Notes under the pieces: model-generated
What the model was told of the DNA's origin: nothing
Database searches by the model: none
What the model saw: only the letters and a program-made list of their open reading frames with translations
Translations under genes and position numbers: made by a program
In this document: positions 37,186-48,163 of the stretch, one piece after another
Numbering within the stretch: the stretch's first letter is position 1
How the letters are laid out: each line of letters begins with the position of its first letter
DNA from: Glycine soja
Lineage: Eukaryota > Streptophyta > Magnoliopsida > Fabales > Fabaceae
Direction of reading: 5' to 3'
Assembly (NCBI RefSeq): GCF_004193775.1
Contig: NC_041004.1
Span: forward strand, 33,938,411-34,002,410
Length of the DNA stretch: 64,000 nucleotides

Positions 37186-39387
37186 GAAAGAGGAGTGTAC
37201 TTAGTAGAAAGGGGGAAGTGTAAATAGCAAAAGACATATATTGTTATGTCCGTGTATTGCAAAATCGGATAAAAACGCCAACACAGTGAGGAATGAAGTA
37301 GTTATTAACTTATTATTGCAAGCGAAGCACACAGCAACATCAACGGTGAGCATCACTGACTCCACCCAACACTAAACCTTCCAATTCGTCGTCCCTTCGC
37401 TTCAAACTCTTAATTCTTTTTGTCATTTTTCAACTTGCAGCAAACAAACTTTTAGGATTGAGGATTGAGGTAGTAGTATAAGATTTTGTATGTTTATATG
37501 TGATGTGAAGAAATAAACTAGTTAATCAAAGAATTATTTCTGTGCACAAAATTTTTTTAAGTTAGATGCATTCACGCCATAAACAAATTTAGTGTCTAAC
37601 TTAATTAATGAGAGGATCTCTCACTCACCAAAAATAAAAAAATATTTCAACTTGCAACACACCGCAACCACAAGTCCACAACCCTACTTGCATGCCAAAA
37701 GCTAATTAATGCTGTAAATAATATTTTTTTTATAATTTATTAGGTAATCAATTCTCAGTTTTACACCTAATATGTCGACTTCAATAATTATGTGCATCAC
37801 TAGCTATACTGTCAATTACTTTTTCTCAATTATTTGTCACAAAATTTTTCTTAAATTATTTATGCACTGTTTTGTCTTTCTTTTATTTAATTATCAAAAG
37901 AATTTAAAAAATTTGACGATGATTAACCAAAAGATGTGTTAGCGGGTAGAATTATAATATTAATATTCGTGAGTTATTTTTATAATGAAAGGATATTGAA
38001 ATAAGTATTGAAAAATAAGTATCTTTTTTAAAATAATATTATATTAAAAATTGATTTTTTTTTTCGAATACATCGTTGTATAAGTTAAATTCATGTAGCA
38101 CAATCATACACTTTTTTTAGGTGGAGATACAATCATACAATATTTATAACTAGGTCACAAGATCAAATTTTGTTGGTACTCTTTATTGAATTATTTTAGA
38201 ATCAGAAAAGTTATGTTTGTCCCAGTAAAATTGAATTCAATTTTTTAAAGTAAAATTTGGAATTTATATTTTATGGATCCAAAAATGTGGTTGAGATGAA
38301 ATATTCATTAAAAGTGATTTATCAAATTTATCGATAACGATTAATTATTAGTAAAATTTTATATATTTCATACTTATAATAATAATAATAACAATAATAA
38401 TGAGACAACTTCTGTCTGCCGAGAATTATTATATAAATAATCCTTAGATGCAATGAATACACGTGAGTAATTAAATCTATAAATAGCAATGTGAGGAATA
38501 AATTTAGAGGAAGGGAAGTGTGTTGATATGGACAAGAGGGAGAGGCATTATTAAGAGTGCTAAAAGAAAGAGGAAGAGACGGAGAAAACGCAGAAGAGAA
38601 GAGGAACTTAAAATCTGTAAGATTTTCTCTCTTTTCCATTGTAACTTATGTGGTAAAATAAGGTTATATAATCCACCACTAAGAATAAGTGTTTTTTTTC
38701 TTTCTTTCTTTTTCTTAAGAAAAAGATTTTATGGAAGTCCTTCTGAACTTGGTGTGAAATTTGAAATTAAGATGTGAAGGATCAAAATCCTAGCATATAA
38801 CGAAGCCATGTTTATTGTCTAAGAGAACACTTTCTCTTCGCACTTGATTATTTCTAAAAGTAGTAATTATGTGTTAGATTTATCTTCCTTTTCTGTTAGA
38901 ATTTGGGTGGCTATAGCCTATAAGATGATAATCATCACCACTTTTTCTCTTTCTTTTTCTTTTTTCTTCAAAGGGCTATTGGACCAAAGGTGAGAAATTC
39001 AAAATAGAGACTTGAGGATTGAGGAATTGAACCCACACCATAAAAATAAACTTTTTTTAGAAATAACAATGAAATGTCTAAACTGAGTTGGCTCGAAATG
39101 CGCCAAGAGAAAGAACTCATGGGCATTTCTTTGGGTGTTGCTATTCTCACTACTCACACTATAGAAAATGTTTCTTTTGCCCACTCACAAAAGCCTTACA
39201 CCCCTCCCCTTTGTGTTGCGTCGTGCTACCCCATCCCACCCAACTCCAAGTTATGTTGCACCACCCCAGATCAGCATGTCCCCTCTCTGTTGCACCACCA
39301 TGCCTCGAAGACACGAGCAGAGAGCTTGGTCGGACATAGATCGAATTTTCCTATGCATTCGAGTCATCCAATAACTATTCATCATAT
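37186..39387. other. Intergenic spacer, no gene recognised
   Basis: AT-rich with small microsatellites (ataataataata near 38376). Open frames at 38328-38777 are purine- or pyrimidine-rich artefacts, and a GC-richer patch at 39090-39350 has no identifiable product. Confidence 0.5.
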
Positions 39388-39901
39388 TGTTGGGATTTTA
39401 GGGGATCCTTATAAAATATCAATAATCACCCGGAACACATTACGTTAGATTATCAATAAGAGTTTTAGGAATATCTAGATCCATAATGATTGATCAAACA
39501 AACATAGCAGAATTTGAATTCGTAAGCGATTTATGATCTATGTACTCTTCTTAGGATTTGTTACGGAACGGATTACTAGTTAACAGCATAACTGGTGGCT
39601 TCATGGTTCTTCCTCAACCGAAACTTTTTTATTCCTTAATAAGACATTTGTAACTCTTCAGATGGGGAGAAGAGAAACTATATATGACGACTCGGTATAT
39701 TGAGGACCATAACCTTCTTATAGTTATTAACCTAATAGGATTCTCGTTATCCCCTAATGGGTTAACACTGACATCTGCTCATTTAAGTCCATATCCTCTA
39801 ATTTAATTGTCACTAATGATAAATAGCTAATTATGAAATGATAAAATTCAACTTTATTGCTGCAAAAAATTCAAACAACAAAATGTTTATAAACTGTAAC
39901 A
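39388..39901 (-). repeat. Left (3') LTR of the copia element
   Basis: Begins TGTTGGGATTTTAGGGGATCC on the plus strand. It aligns with the right copy for about 450 bases with many substitutions and indels. The inner limit is near the 'actcccacta' tract (reverse complement TAGTGGGAGT, a weak polypurine tract). Confidence 0.7.
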
Positions 39902-39949
39902 TAAGACTCCCACTAAACTAAGGTATTATCGGGAATTACACCCATATGA

Positions 39950-40100
39950 GCAGTATGCTCATGAAAAAACTTTAAGTGTCAAACCTTTAGTAAGTGGATC
40001 AGCTAACATAAAATGAGTCCCTATATGTTCTATACAAATCTGTATTTTCTAAATTCTTTATTTAACAATCAAATACTTTATGTCAACAAACTTTTACTTG
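39950..40100 (-). pseudogene. copia RNase H C-terminal relic
   Basis: Minus-strand translation gives DIKYLIVK, stop, RI, stop, KIQICIEHIGTHFMLADPLT, KGLTLKVF and further stops. The DPLTKGL signature ends copia polyproteins. Several stops and a frameshift are present. Confidence 0.75.
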
Positions 40101-40599
40101 GTTGAATCCGTAATAAGATCACTAAGATATTGTCTCAGTAAACACCCAATGGCTACTTAATATTGACAACAACATGCAAGTCAATTACAATAATTTAGCA
40201 ATCATAAGTTCTAGTATGATGTTTCATAGCAAAATATTAACTCCACCAACATGGTTAAATGTGGATCCTTATGTGGAGTGATTGTTATTAAGACATTTCA
40301 AAAAAATCAAAGTCAGAATATCTAATGATATCTAAACTTCTAGACTTTCGATATGAAAACATATAATTTCTTATTCTCCTCAATTAGCGCATAATGCGCT
40401 TCACTATTTTCTAGTGTTGCATACCAAGATTACTCATATATCACCTTAGAACTTACACAAAAAATTAGTTTATACATGTATATTTGAGATTGAAATAATG
40501 AGTAATTTAAACCATAGTAATAACAATAGCAACAATTAAAGAAGAGAAAATAAACATACAATGCAAAAATAATCTTTATTGTAAGTTTCAAGACCCAAA

Positions 40600-42386
40600 C
40601 AAGATATCTAGCGCACCATTAATTCTCAATCTTTGGATTGAAAAAGACTAATTGTAAGTGGTACTCTCAACGCATTGATCAAACATTGGTGATAAGTTCT
40701 GTCAAACAAAGATTGTCTTTGAACACTCCATTGCTCACATGAAAAACTTATACGATAATTACTCTGGTCAAATAATGATTGTCTTTGACCATTTCATTAT
40801 TCACATGAAAAATCACACTATTTATAATCACCACATGTTTACCATCGCAAGCATGCAATTATTCGGTCAAATTGTGTCTTCCTTTGGGTCGAACACAATT
40901 CACATGAATAATTTCATGCAGCATCCATGTAAATTCAATCAAATCAACTTAAGCAACAAAGGTTACTTTAACAACGTGTTGTTTCAATCAATTTAACAAA
41001 AAAATACAAGATAATTTAATATAATAAATGAGAGGTCTTAAAATTACTCAACTTTCACATATAATTTAGTTATATAAAAATAGATATAATAGAACATATA
41101 AATATTTTGCAGAACAGACCCATCACAAAATACCTAGCACAACATTAATTCGTAGAGAAATTAATTTGTAATTAGTACTCTTAACACAATGATCAAATAT
41201 TAACAATAAATTCTGTCAAATAATAGTTTTTCTTTGGACCGACTATTATTCACATGAAAATGCCTTATAATTGTCACGCATTTATCATCACAGGTATAAA
41301 ATATTATTTGGTCAAATTGTATCTTTCTTTGAACCGAAAACAATTTGTATAAATAATTTTATACAAAAATCTATGTAATTTTAATCAAATCAATTATCGT
41401 GTCAATCAATTTAATTAAAAAAATCACTAGATATGCAAATAAATGGGAATGATATGTTACTGCTAAATTAACTTCAAAACAAAAAAGAGCAATACATTTA
41501 CCTTTCTTTACATGTCATGCAGCTTAACTTGGACACTCTTTATTCATGTGTCTTTGAACATTTCATTGCTCACATGAAAAATTATATGATAATTACTTCG
41601 ATCAGATAAAAATTGTCTTTGAACATTTCATTATTCACATGAAAAATCACACTATCTATAATCACCACATGTTTACCATCGCAAACATGTAATTATTCAG
41701 CCAAATTGTGTCTTCCTTTGGGTTGAACACAATTCACATGAATAATTTCATACAACATCCATGTAAATTCAATCAAATCAACTTAAGCAACAAAGGTTAC
41801 TTTGACGACATGTTGTTTCAATCAATTTAACCAAGAAATACAAGATAATTTAATATAATAAATGAGAGGTCTTAAAATTACACAACTTTCACATATAATT
41901 TAGTTATATAAAAATAGATATAATAGAACATGCAAATATTTTATAGAACAGACTCATCACAAGATACCTAGTACAACATTAATTCGTAGAGAAATTAATT
42001 TGTAATTAGTATTCTCAACACAATGATCAAATATTAACAATAAATTCTGTTAAATAATAGTCTTTCTTTGGACCGACTATTATTCACATGAAAATACCTT
42101 ATAATTAAAAATATTATTTAGTCAAATTGTGTCTTCGTTTGAGCCGAACAAAATTTGCATAAATAATTTTATACAAAAATCTATGTAATTTTAATCAAAT
42201 CAATTATCGTGTCAATCAATTTAATTAAAAAATCACTAGATATGCAAATAAATGAGAATGATCTGTTACTACTAAATTAACTTCAAAACAAAACAGAGCA
42301 ATAGATTTACCTTTCTTTACATGCCATGTAGCGTAGCATGGACAATCTTTCTTCATGTGTCCAAACCTTTTAAAAGTAGCAAGTAA
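40600..42386. repeat. Tandem array of stem-loop units
   Basis: An 836-bp duplication (40714-41549 and 41550-about 42386) whose halves are themselves built of related subunits. A recurring unit is 'ggtcaaa' + stem + loop with 'ctttggaccga' + complementary stem + 'ttcacatgaa'. Exact 8-bp stems: AATAATGA/TCATTATT (40771-40778, 40794-40801), AATTGTGT/ACACAATT (40870-40877, 40893-40900; also 41704-41711, 41727-41734), AATAATAG/CTATTATT (41219-41226, 41243-41250; also 42053-42060, 42077-42084), CAAATTGT/ACAATTTG (41313-41320, 41340-41347). Confidence 0.8.
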
Positions 42387-42480
42387 ATTCTTCATCTTTC
42401 TTTTGTTTCTTTTGTTGAGAGCACCCTTAGTTTTCCTTCTTTTTTTATTATGAAAGGTAAGCTTAAATGAGCACTTTTAG
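42310..42480 (-). pseudogene. copia gag zinc-knuckle relic
   Basis: Minus-strand reading near 42410-42310 gives MKNLLATFKRFGHMKKDCPC followed by YATWHVKKGK. The CX2C...GHxxxxC knuckle has lost its first Cys pair, while H and the last C remain. It adjoins the stem-loop array, which replaces the following protease and integrase region. Confidence 0.7.
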
Positions 42481-42801
42481 ACCTGTCTTTCTACAGCCTC
42501 TCTTCCTCTTGTACACAATGAGATATAAGTTCATTAATTGACCATTTGTCCTTGTCTTTCTGAGTGTTATAGCTCACCTTGAATTGCCCAGAGAAATGAG
42601 ATCAAAACTCAATGAACGAGCAAGTCTTCACCAAGCTCTAGCTTAAGTGCTTTCAATTTTGATGTCAAGTTAGTCATTCCATGATGTACTCCCTTATATA
42701 ACTTTCCCCCCTATTTTTTAACAAAAAAAATAATAAATAAATAAAAATTGCATGCGCAAAAAAACTTGCTTATATATGTTATGAACAATAGCCATGAAGA
42801 G

Positions 42802-44536
42802 TGTTGGATCAAATGGCCTCAGAATAATTAAGAAGGGGGGGTTGAATTAATTATTCTTAAACCTTTACTAATTAAAAAATTACTCTTGCAAGGCTTTTAC
42901 TAAATTGTTAAGAGAATAAGGAGTAGAAGAGAAACTTAACAGAAAGTAAAAACGGAAATTAAATGCACAGCGGAAATTAAAAGAGTAGGGAAGAAGGAGA
43001 CAAACACACAAGAGTTTTTATACTGGTTCGGCAACAACCCGTGCCTACATCCAGTCCCCAAGCGACCTGCGGTCCTTGAGATTTCTTTCAACCTTGTAAA
43101 AATCTTTTTACAAGCAAAGATCCACAATGGATGTATCCTCCCTTGTTCTCTTTGAAACCCTAGTGGATGTACCCTCCACTAGAATTGATCCACAAGAGAT
43201 GTACCCTCTCTTGTTCTCAGTCAAACCCAAGTAGATGTACCCTCTACTTGTACCACAAAGGATGTACCCTTCAATGTGTTAAGACAAAGATCTCAGGCGA
43301 TTAAACCTTTGATACTTTGTGAATGGGGATACAAAAGAATTCTCAGGCGGTTAGTCCTTTGAACATTTTTGTATTAGGGAAAGGGAAGAATCAAAAGAAT
43401 TATCAGACTGTGTCATTTTGAATTCTTTGACAAGGGAGAAGGGAGACACAAAAGAATTCAGGCGTTTAGTCCTTTGTTCTTTTGGAAAAGGGAGAAGAGA
43501 GACACAAAAAGAATTCAGACGGTTAGTCCTTGGCGAATTCTTTTTGGCAAAGGGAGAAGAGATGAAAAGAATGAATAGCACAAGTTTTCAAGGTTTGGAA
43601 AACCAGAAAACTTTGGAAAGCTTTTGGCAAAAGGAAGAAGAAGAAGAAGTTCAAAGAGACTCAAAAATCAATGTGGAAAAAATTGCTTGTGTAAAGAATG
43701 AATTGGAAAAGATTGATTGATAGAATGAATGAATGAAAATGCAAAACAAGGCCTTGCTTTTATAGACTTTTCATGTCTGGTCAAGAGGATCATTTTGAAG
43801 AGTTATAACTTTTAGAAAAACTTAAAACCAATTTGAAAAAGTCAAAAATCATTTGAAGAGTTACATCTTTTGATTTACTCAGAAACAATTACTGGTAATC
43901 GATTACCAAATCAGTGTAATCGATTACACAAAGCTTTTATGTGAAAGGATGTGACTCTTCACTTTTGAATTTGAATTTCAACGTTCAAAGGCACCGGTAA
44001 TCGATTACCAAAACATTGTAATCGATTACAGCTTTTTGAAATTAATTGGAACGTTGTAAATTCAGTTTGAAAACTTTTTCAAATCCATTTTGCTACTGGT
44101 AATCAATTACAATAATCTGGTAATCGATTACCAGAGAGTAAAAACTCTTTTGTAAACATGTTTTGAGAAAAATCCATGTGCTACTCAGTTTTTGAAAAAA
44201 CCTTTTCATACTTATCTTGATTAAGCTTTTTCTTGATTCTTGAATAGTCTTTTCTTGATTCTTAAATCTTGAGTCTTAAACCTTGATCTCTTGAATCTTG
44301 ATTCTTGATTCTTGAATTCAACTTTCCTCTTGAATCTTGAAGTGTTCTTGATTCTATCTTGAACATCTTGAACTCATTCTTTGATTGACTTTTGAGCTTT
44401 TTGTCATCACCTTTGTCATCATCTTTTGTTATCATCTTTGTTATCATCAAAACATCTTTGAATCACTCTTGATTCACCATGAAGTTTTGCTTCTACAAAG
44501 AGAAGTCATTCACAAATCCAAATAACAATGCCAACA
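42802..44536. mobile_element. Nested LTR-like element, TGTTGG...CCAACA
   Basis: Begins TGTTGGATCAAATGGCCTC at 42802 and ends CCAACA at 44536, within the leader/gag side of the copia element. The inside is non-coding. It holds repeats of 'gatgtaccctc' (43130-43275), repeats of 'aattctcaggcggttagtcc' type (43290-43540) and the ATCGAT palindromes. The flanks (aagag and aaagc) do not match exactly, so the target duplication is unproven. Probably a solo LTR or defective element. Confidence 0.5.
43894..44132. repeat. Cluster of TAATCGATTA palindromes
   Basis: Six 14-bp palindrome-like words in 240 bases: GGTAATCGATTACC at 43894, 43996 and 44119, TGTAATCGATTACA at 43915 and 44017, and a variant GGTAATCAATTACA at 44098. 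They alternate G- and T-type and come largely in pairs. Confidence 0.9.
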
Positions 44537-44694
44537 AAAGCAAAATACACCCGAATTTAAATCAAATATCCAATTTACCAACAATTAATATGTATTGTTC
44601 CAAAAAAAATTGGGTTCATATAACCAAAGCAATCCAGGTATAATTAAAATCAAATAACTTTAATTTAAATCCCAATAATCTAACAGTAATCGCG

Positions 44695-44706
44695 GTTCTG
44701 ATACCA
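44695..44706 (-). other. Primer-binding site of the copia element
   Basis: On the minus strand it reads TGGTATCAGAAC, close to TGGTATCAGAGC, which is complementary to the 3' end of initiator tRNA-Met. It lies 2 bases inside the right LTR and fixes the element's orientation. Confidence 0.85.
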
Positions 44707-44708
44707 CT

Positions 44709-45240
44709 TGTTGGAATTCTAGGGGATCCTTATAAAATACCAATTATCACTAGGAATATATGTTAGATTATCAAGAAGAGTTTTAAGAATACCTGAATCC
44801 ATAATGATTGATCAAACAAACGCAACAGAATCTGAATCCGTAAGCGATTTATGATATATGTAGTCTTCTTAGGATCTATTACCAAACGGATAACCGACTA
44901 ACAGCATAATCGGTGGCTTCATGGTTCTTCCTCAACCAGAACCTCTTTATTCCTTAATATGACCTTCTTAACTCTTCAGATGAGAAGAAGATAAACTATA
45001 TATGATGACTCGGTATATTGGGGACCATACTTCTTATAGGTTCCCATTATCCCCTAATTGGTCAACACTGACATTTGCTCATTTAAGTCCATGTCCTCTA
45101 ATTTAGTTGTCTAATGAGCTCACTTAATTTGATCACATAAAATAAAACTCATTAATGATAAATAGGTAATATAATTGTCTTATAATATTAGCCAACATTA
45201 ATTATTGGAATAAAAAAATTCAACAATCTCTCACTTATTG
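44709..45240 (-). repeat. Right (5') LTR of the copia element
   Basis: Begins TGTTGGAATTCTAGGGGATCC next to the primer-binding site and aligns with the left LTR in order. The outer end near 45240 is estimated from where similarity fades ('attcaacaatctctcac'). Confidence 0.7.
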
Positions 45241-45847
45241 GGCTACATATTGTAATAATTATATCAAAAATCCTTAAGCACGTCTCTGTATGCTATTTAC
45301 CTTTAGACTTCCACCTTAACAGCTTAATTCATCTCATATATTAATAATAGAATCAATGCGTCTTTCGTCACTTCAACAAATGTAACTAGACCCCAATGAA
45401 CACCACATGAATATAATCAATGACATAGGTTAATATGAATAAGCAACATCAAATTTTCAAAAATATTGTTATCAATCATAAATAAATTTTTTTACTATGG
45501 TATTTTCAAAATTAATTATTTTAATATTAGTTTTTCCAAAATTAATTTTATCAATTCTTAAAAATATACCGGTCTCAATTGACTGTCCTTGTCCGTAGTC
45601 CAAACAAAGTTAAATTGAGCAATATGGGAGGTGGATATATATTAAAATAAAAAGAATTTACCTTTCAAAGGAATAATTTGAACAGACAAGTAACAAATTT
45701 GGTTTGACAGAAGGAGAAAGATTTGAGTGGTGAAGGAGGAGAAAGAAAAAGAGACTATATATGATGGAACGTGTGTGGTAAAAAATGAAAGAGGGAACAA
45801 ACTTAATAAAGAGCAGAGCTAAACATTATTCTTATAGCATTAATGAC

Positions 45848-45918
<71 letters not shown>

Positions 45919-47089
45919 GAATATCTGCAATTCTACAAAGTTTCAAGTAGTGGACCATTCGGTTCCCAGATTTGGAATTCCATTAACAAAATACGTGTGC
46001 TCACCTAAGCCTACTATCACTTGCACTGCTATTTTTAATTATATGCGTTCCTAGTCTACATGTCTGTCTTTTTCTAAGCTTGTTGTGTTCATTCTGCTGT
46101 GTGATGAATCAAGCAAATCAAAAGTTGCATGACCAGTGATTTCTCCAAAGTTGTTACACAGTTTATATCTATGATTACATTGGCATATGTATTATTATAT
46201 AAATGTAAATAATTCTTTAGTCTTTTACCATTATTTGTGTCTATTAAATGATGAGGTGAAAGAAATAATAAAACATCATCGTGAATCAAAGGGTATAAGT
46301 TTGTTTGGGTTTAACTACTTATTTTGAGTTCAAACTCTGAGGATCGATCTAGTCGTGTTAATTAAGTACTGTGAAAATATTATTACTTATAATTATCTTA
46401 TTCAATTTGAGCATAATTATCTTTTGCCTTTTTTAAAAAAATTGAGCATAATTGTTTTCCATATGAAAGATGAAAAGATGAAAGATACTTATCATACCAC
46501 ATAAGGAAATGTTAAAAATGCTTTATTAATGCATTTTCTTTAATAGAAATTTTTTTAGTGGAACCGGCAAGTCTACGATAACTATATACACACTATAATA
46601 TATTGTGTGTTTTTAACTTATAAAAAGCTAGAGACTAATTCTTTAATAGACTGAGATTCATTTAAGAAAATATCTTCTCCAACAAATGTTCTTCCTTATA
46701 AACGAATTTTGGGATGGATATATATTAACTTTGTACATCAAATAAAATTGCTTAATAGTATATTATCAATTTATTTTTTTATTAGATGAATACTATACTA
46801 TATATACAAATAAAGACAAACTTAAGGTGCTTAATCGTCTTATATGACCTTTTTTTTCTTACCGATTCTTGCATATATATAAAGTGAATAAATGGCCAAC
46901 CATTTAAACTATTCAGAAATTGTATATGACTTAAAAAAATAAGTTGAGTGCAATATTTGGTAACCAATTAAAACGAGTTTGTCTTCTACTTTTGGATGTC
47001 TTCTACTTTTGGGATAGTGCGCTATGTTCATATGAATATATTTATATTTCCACATACTCACACTAAATGCCCTTAATTACCCACTACAA
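45241..47089. other. Spacer upstream of the PILS pair
   Basis: AT-rich with no gene recognised. Includes the (ATT)n tract at 45850-45918. Confidence 0.5.
45850..45918. repeat. (ATT)n microsatellite
   Basis: About 23 uninterrupted tta/att units. The Leu-run reading frame across it is an artefact. Confidence 0.93.
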
Positions 47090-47711
47090 AGCCACCAAGT
47101 CCCTTTAAAAACATCCAACCCTCCAGCTTCACCTTCTCATAGGCCAAGTAACTGAGCCTCAGGTAAATGAACATTGCGTATCTCAGTATCTCTTGCATTT
47201 TTCATTCTAGCTAAATTGTTCTTTAATTTCTTGCTTGCTTATGAACATGCAAGAATTTAATTAATACTTTTATGTTTTTTTATATTTTAAGTTGGAATAA
47301 ATTCCTTTTATATATATATATATATATATCACTTTCCTCGAAGCATGTTGAGTTCTTGAGACTTTTGAGTATTCATTCATGCATGTTAGTTAGCAACTTA
47401 CATATGCTAGTAGTTGCCATTTCAAACAACATTTCATACAGAAAAGGAAGGACCCGTACGTCACATTGTTATGTCATGTATAATCAAATTCAATATTATA
47501 TGACGTTATAAGATTAACTTAATGATAAAAGAAATAAAATAAAAAAGTTATCATGAGTTTAATTTTTCCTTATAACAAATATTAATAATTAACCATTAGC
47601 ATTTGTCGTTTAAAAAATTTACTTGATGACTTACCAAGCAAGATCAGCATAGTGAAGGAAGATTTGTGTAATTTGTATGATCGATGTATTCAAATTCCAT
47701 TAGTTGTCCCC

Positions 47712-47715
<4 letters not shown>

Positions 47716-47794
<79 letters not shown>
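47716..47794. repeat. (AT)n microsatellite in PILS leader intron
   Basis: About 39 uninterrupted AT units. Confidence 0.92.
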
Positions 47795-47800
<6 letters not shown>

Positions 47801-47955
47801 TGGTGACATTTATAAACATATTGATTATTGAATTATTAAACAATACTTCCAATTATATTATGTCTGTAATTGGCGTATTGTATGGATTCATATAATTGAA
47901 GAGCAAGCTCAAGATTTTCTTATATTATTTAATCATATCATTAGCTTAACTATAA

Positions 47956-48020
<65 letters not shown>
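47956..48020. repeat. (GT)n(AT)n compound microsatellite
   Basis: About six TG units followed by about 25 AT units, ending about 145 bases before the PILS ATG. Confidence 0.92.
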
Positions 48021-48022
<2 letters not shown>

Positions 48023-48163
48023 CTTTAATAAAAAAAATATCGAAACTATTCTTTGCTGACTTTGCAGTAAATCATTTTGAGGTTAATTATTTGAAATTAA
48101 CTTTGCTTCACATATCAGGATTACAACTCGTTTCTAGTTGTGTAAAAGAAAAGAAGACACAAC

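Larger units (their letters stand above)
39388..45240 (-). mobile_element. Decayed Ty1/copia retrotransposon with nested insertions
   Basis: Two direct LTRs (39388-39901 and 44709-45240) share long blocks such as 'aggggatccttataaaata', 'ccataatgattgatcaaac' and 'ggtggcttcatggttcttcc'. Minus orientation is set by the primer-binding site next to the right LTR. Coding relics: the gag zinc knuckle near 42310-42410 (GHMKKDCP after a degraded first Cys pair) and the RNase H end near 39990-40090 (EHIGTHFMLADPLTKGL). Most of pol is missing and replaced by the stem-loop repeat array. A 1.7-kb LTR-like element is nested in the leader/gag side. The element cannot move on its own. Confidence 0.8.
47090..48163 (+). 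promoter_or_regulatory. PILS promoter, leader exon and leader intron
   Basis: A TATA-like 'tttaaaa' near 47103 is followed by a short non-coding exon ending 'gagcctcag|gtaaatg' at 47162. The leader intron ends 'cacatatcag|gattac' near 48120, 44 bases before the ATG. Two long AT tracts lie within the intron. The same 'cacatatcag|gact' acceptor and following leader recur before the second PILS copy (near 53900), so the leader was duplicated with the gene. Confidence 0.55.

Noticed and set aside
38520..38777. Arg/Lys-rich open frame
   Set aside because: Translation of a purine-rich stretch (agaggaagagacgg type) with no homology and no gene signals.
39074..39448. 124-residue frame in a GC-richer patch
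   Set aside because: It runs into the copia LTR at 39388 and resembles no family, and competing frames overlap it.
40600..42386. Regular repeats, considered as a CRISPR-like array
   Set aside because: The DNA is plant nuclear, repeats and spacers are both degenerate, and the units lie in a copia element.
45785..46054. Open frame with a long Leu run
   Set aside because: Produced by the (ATT)n microsatellite.
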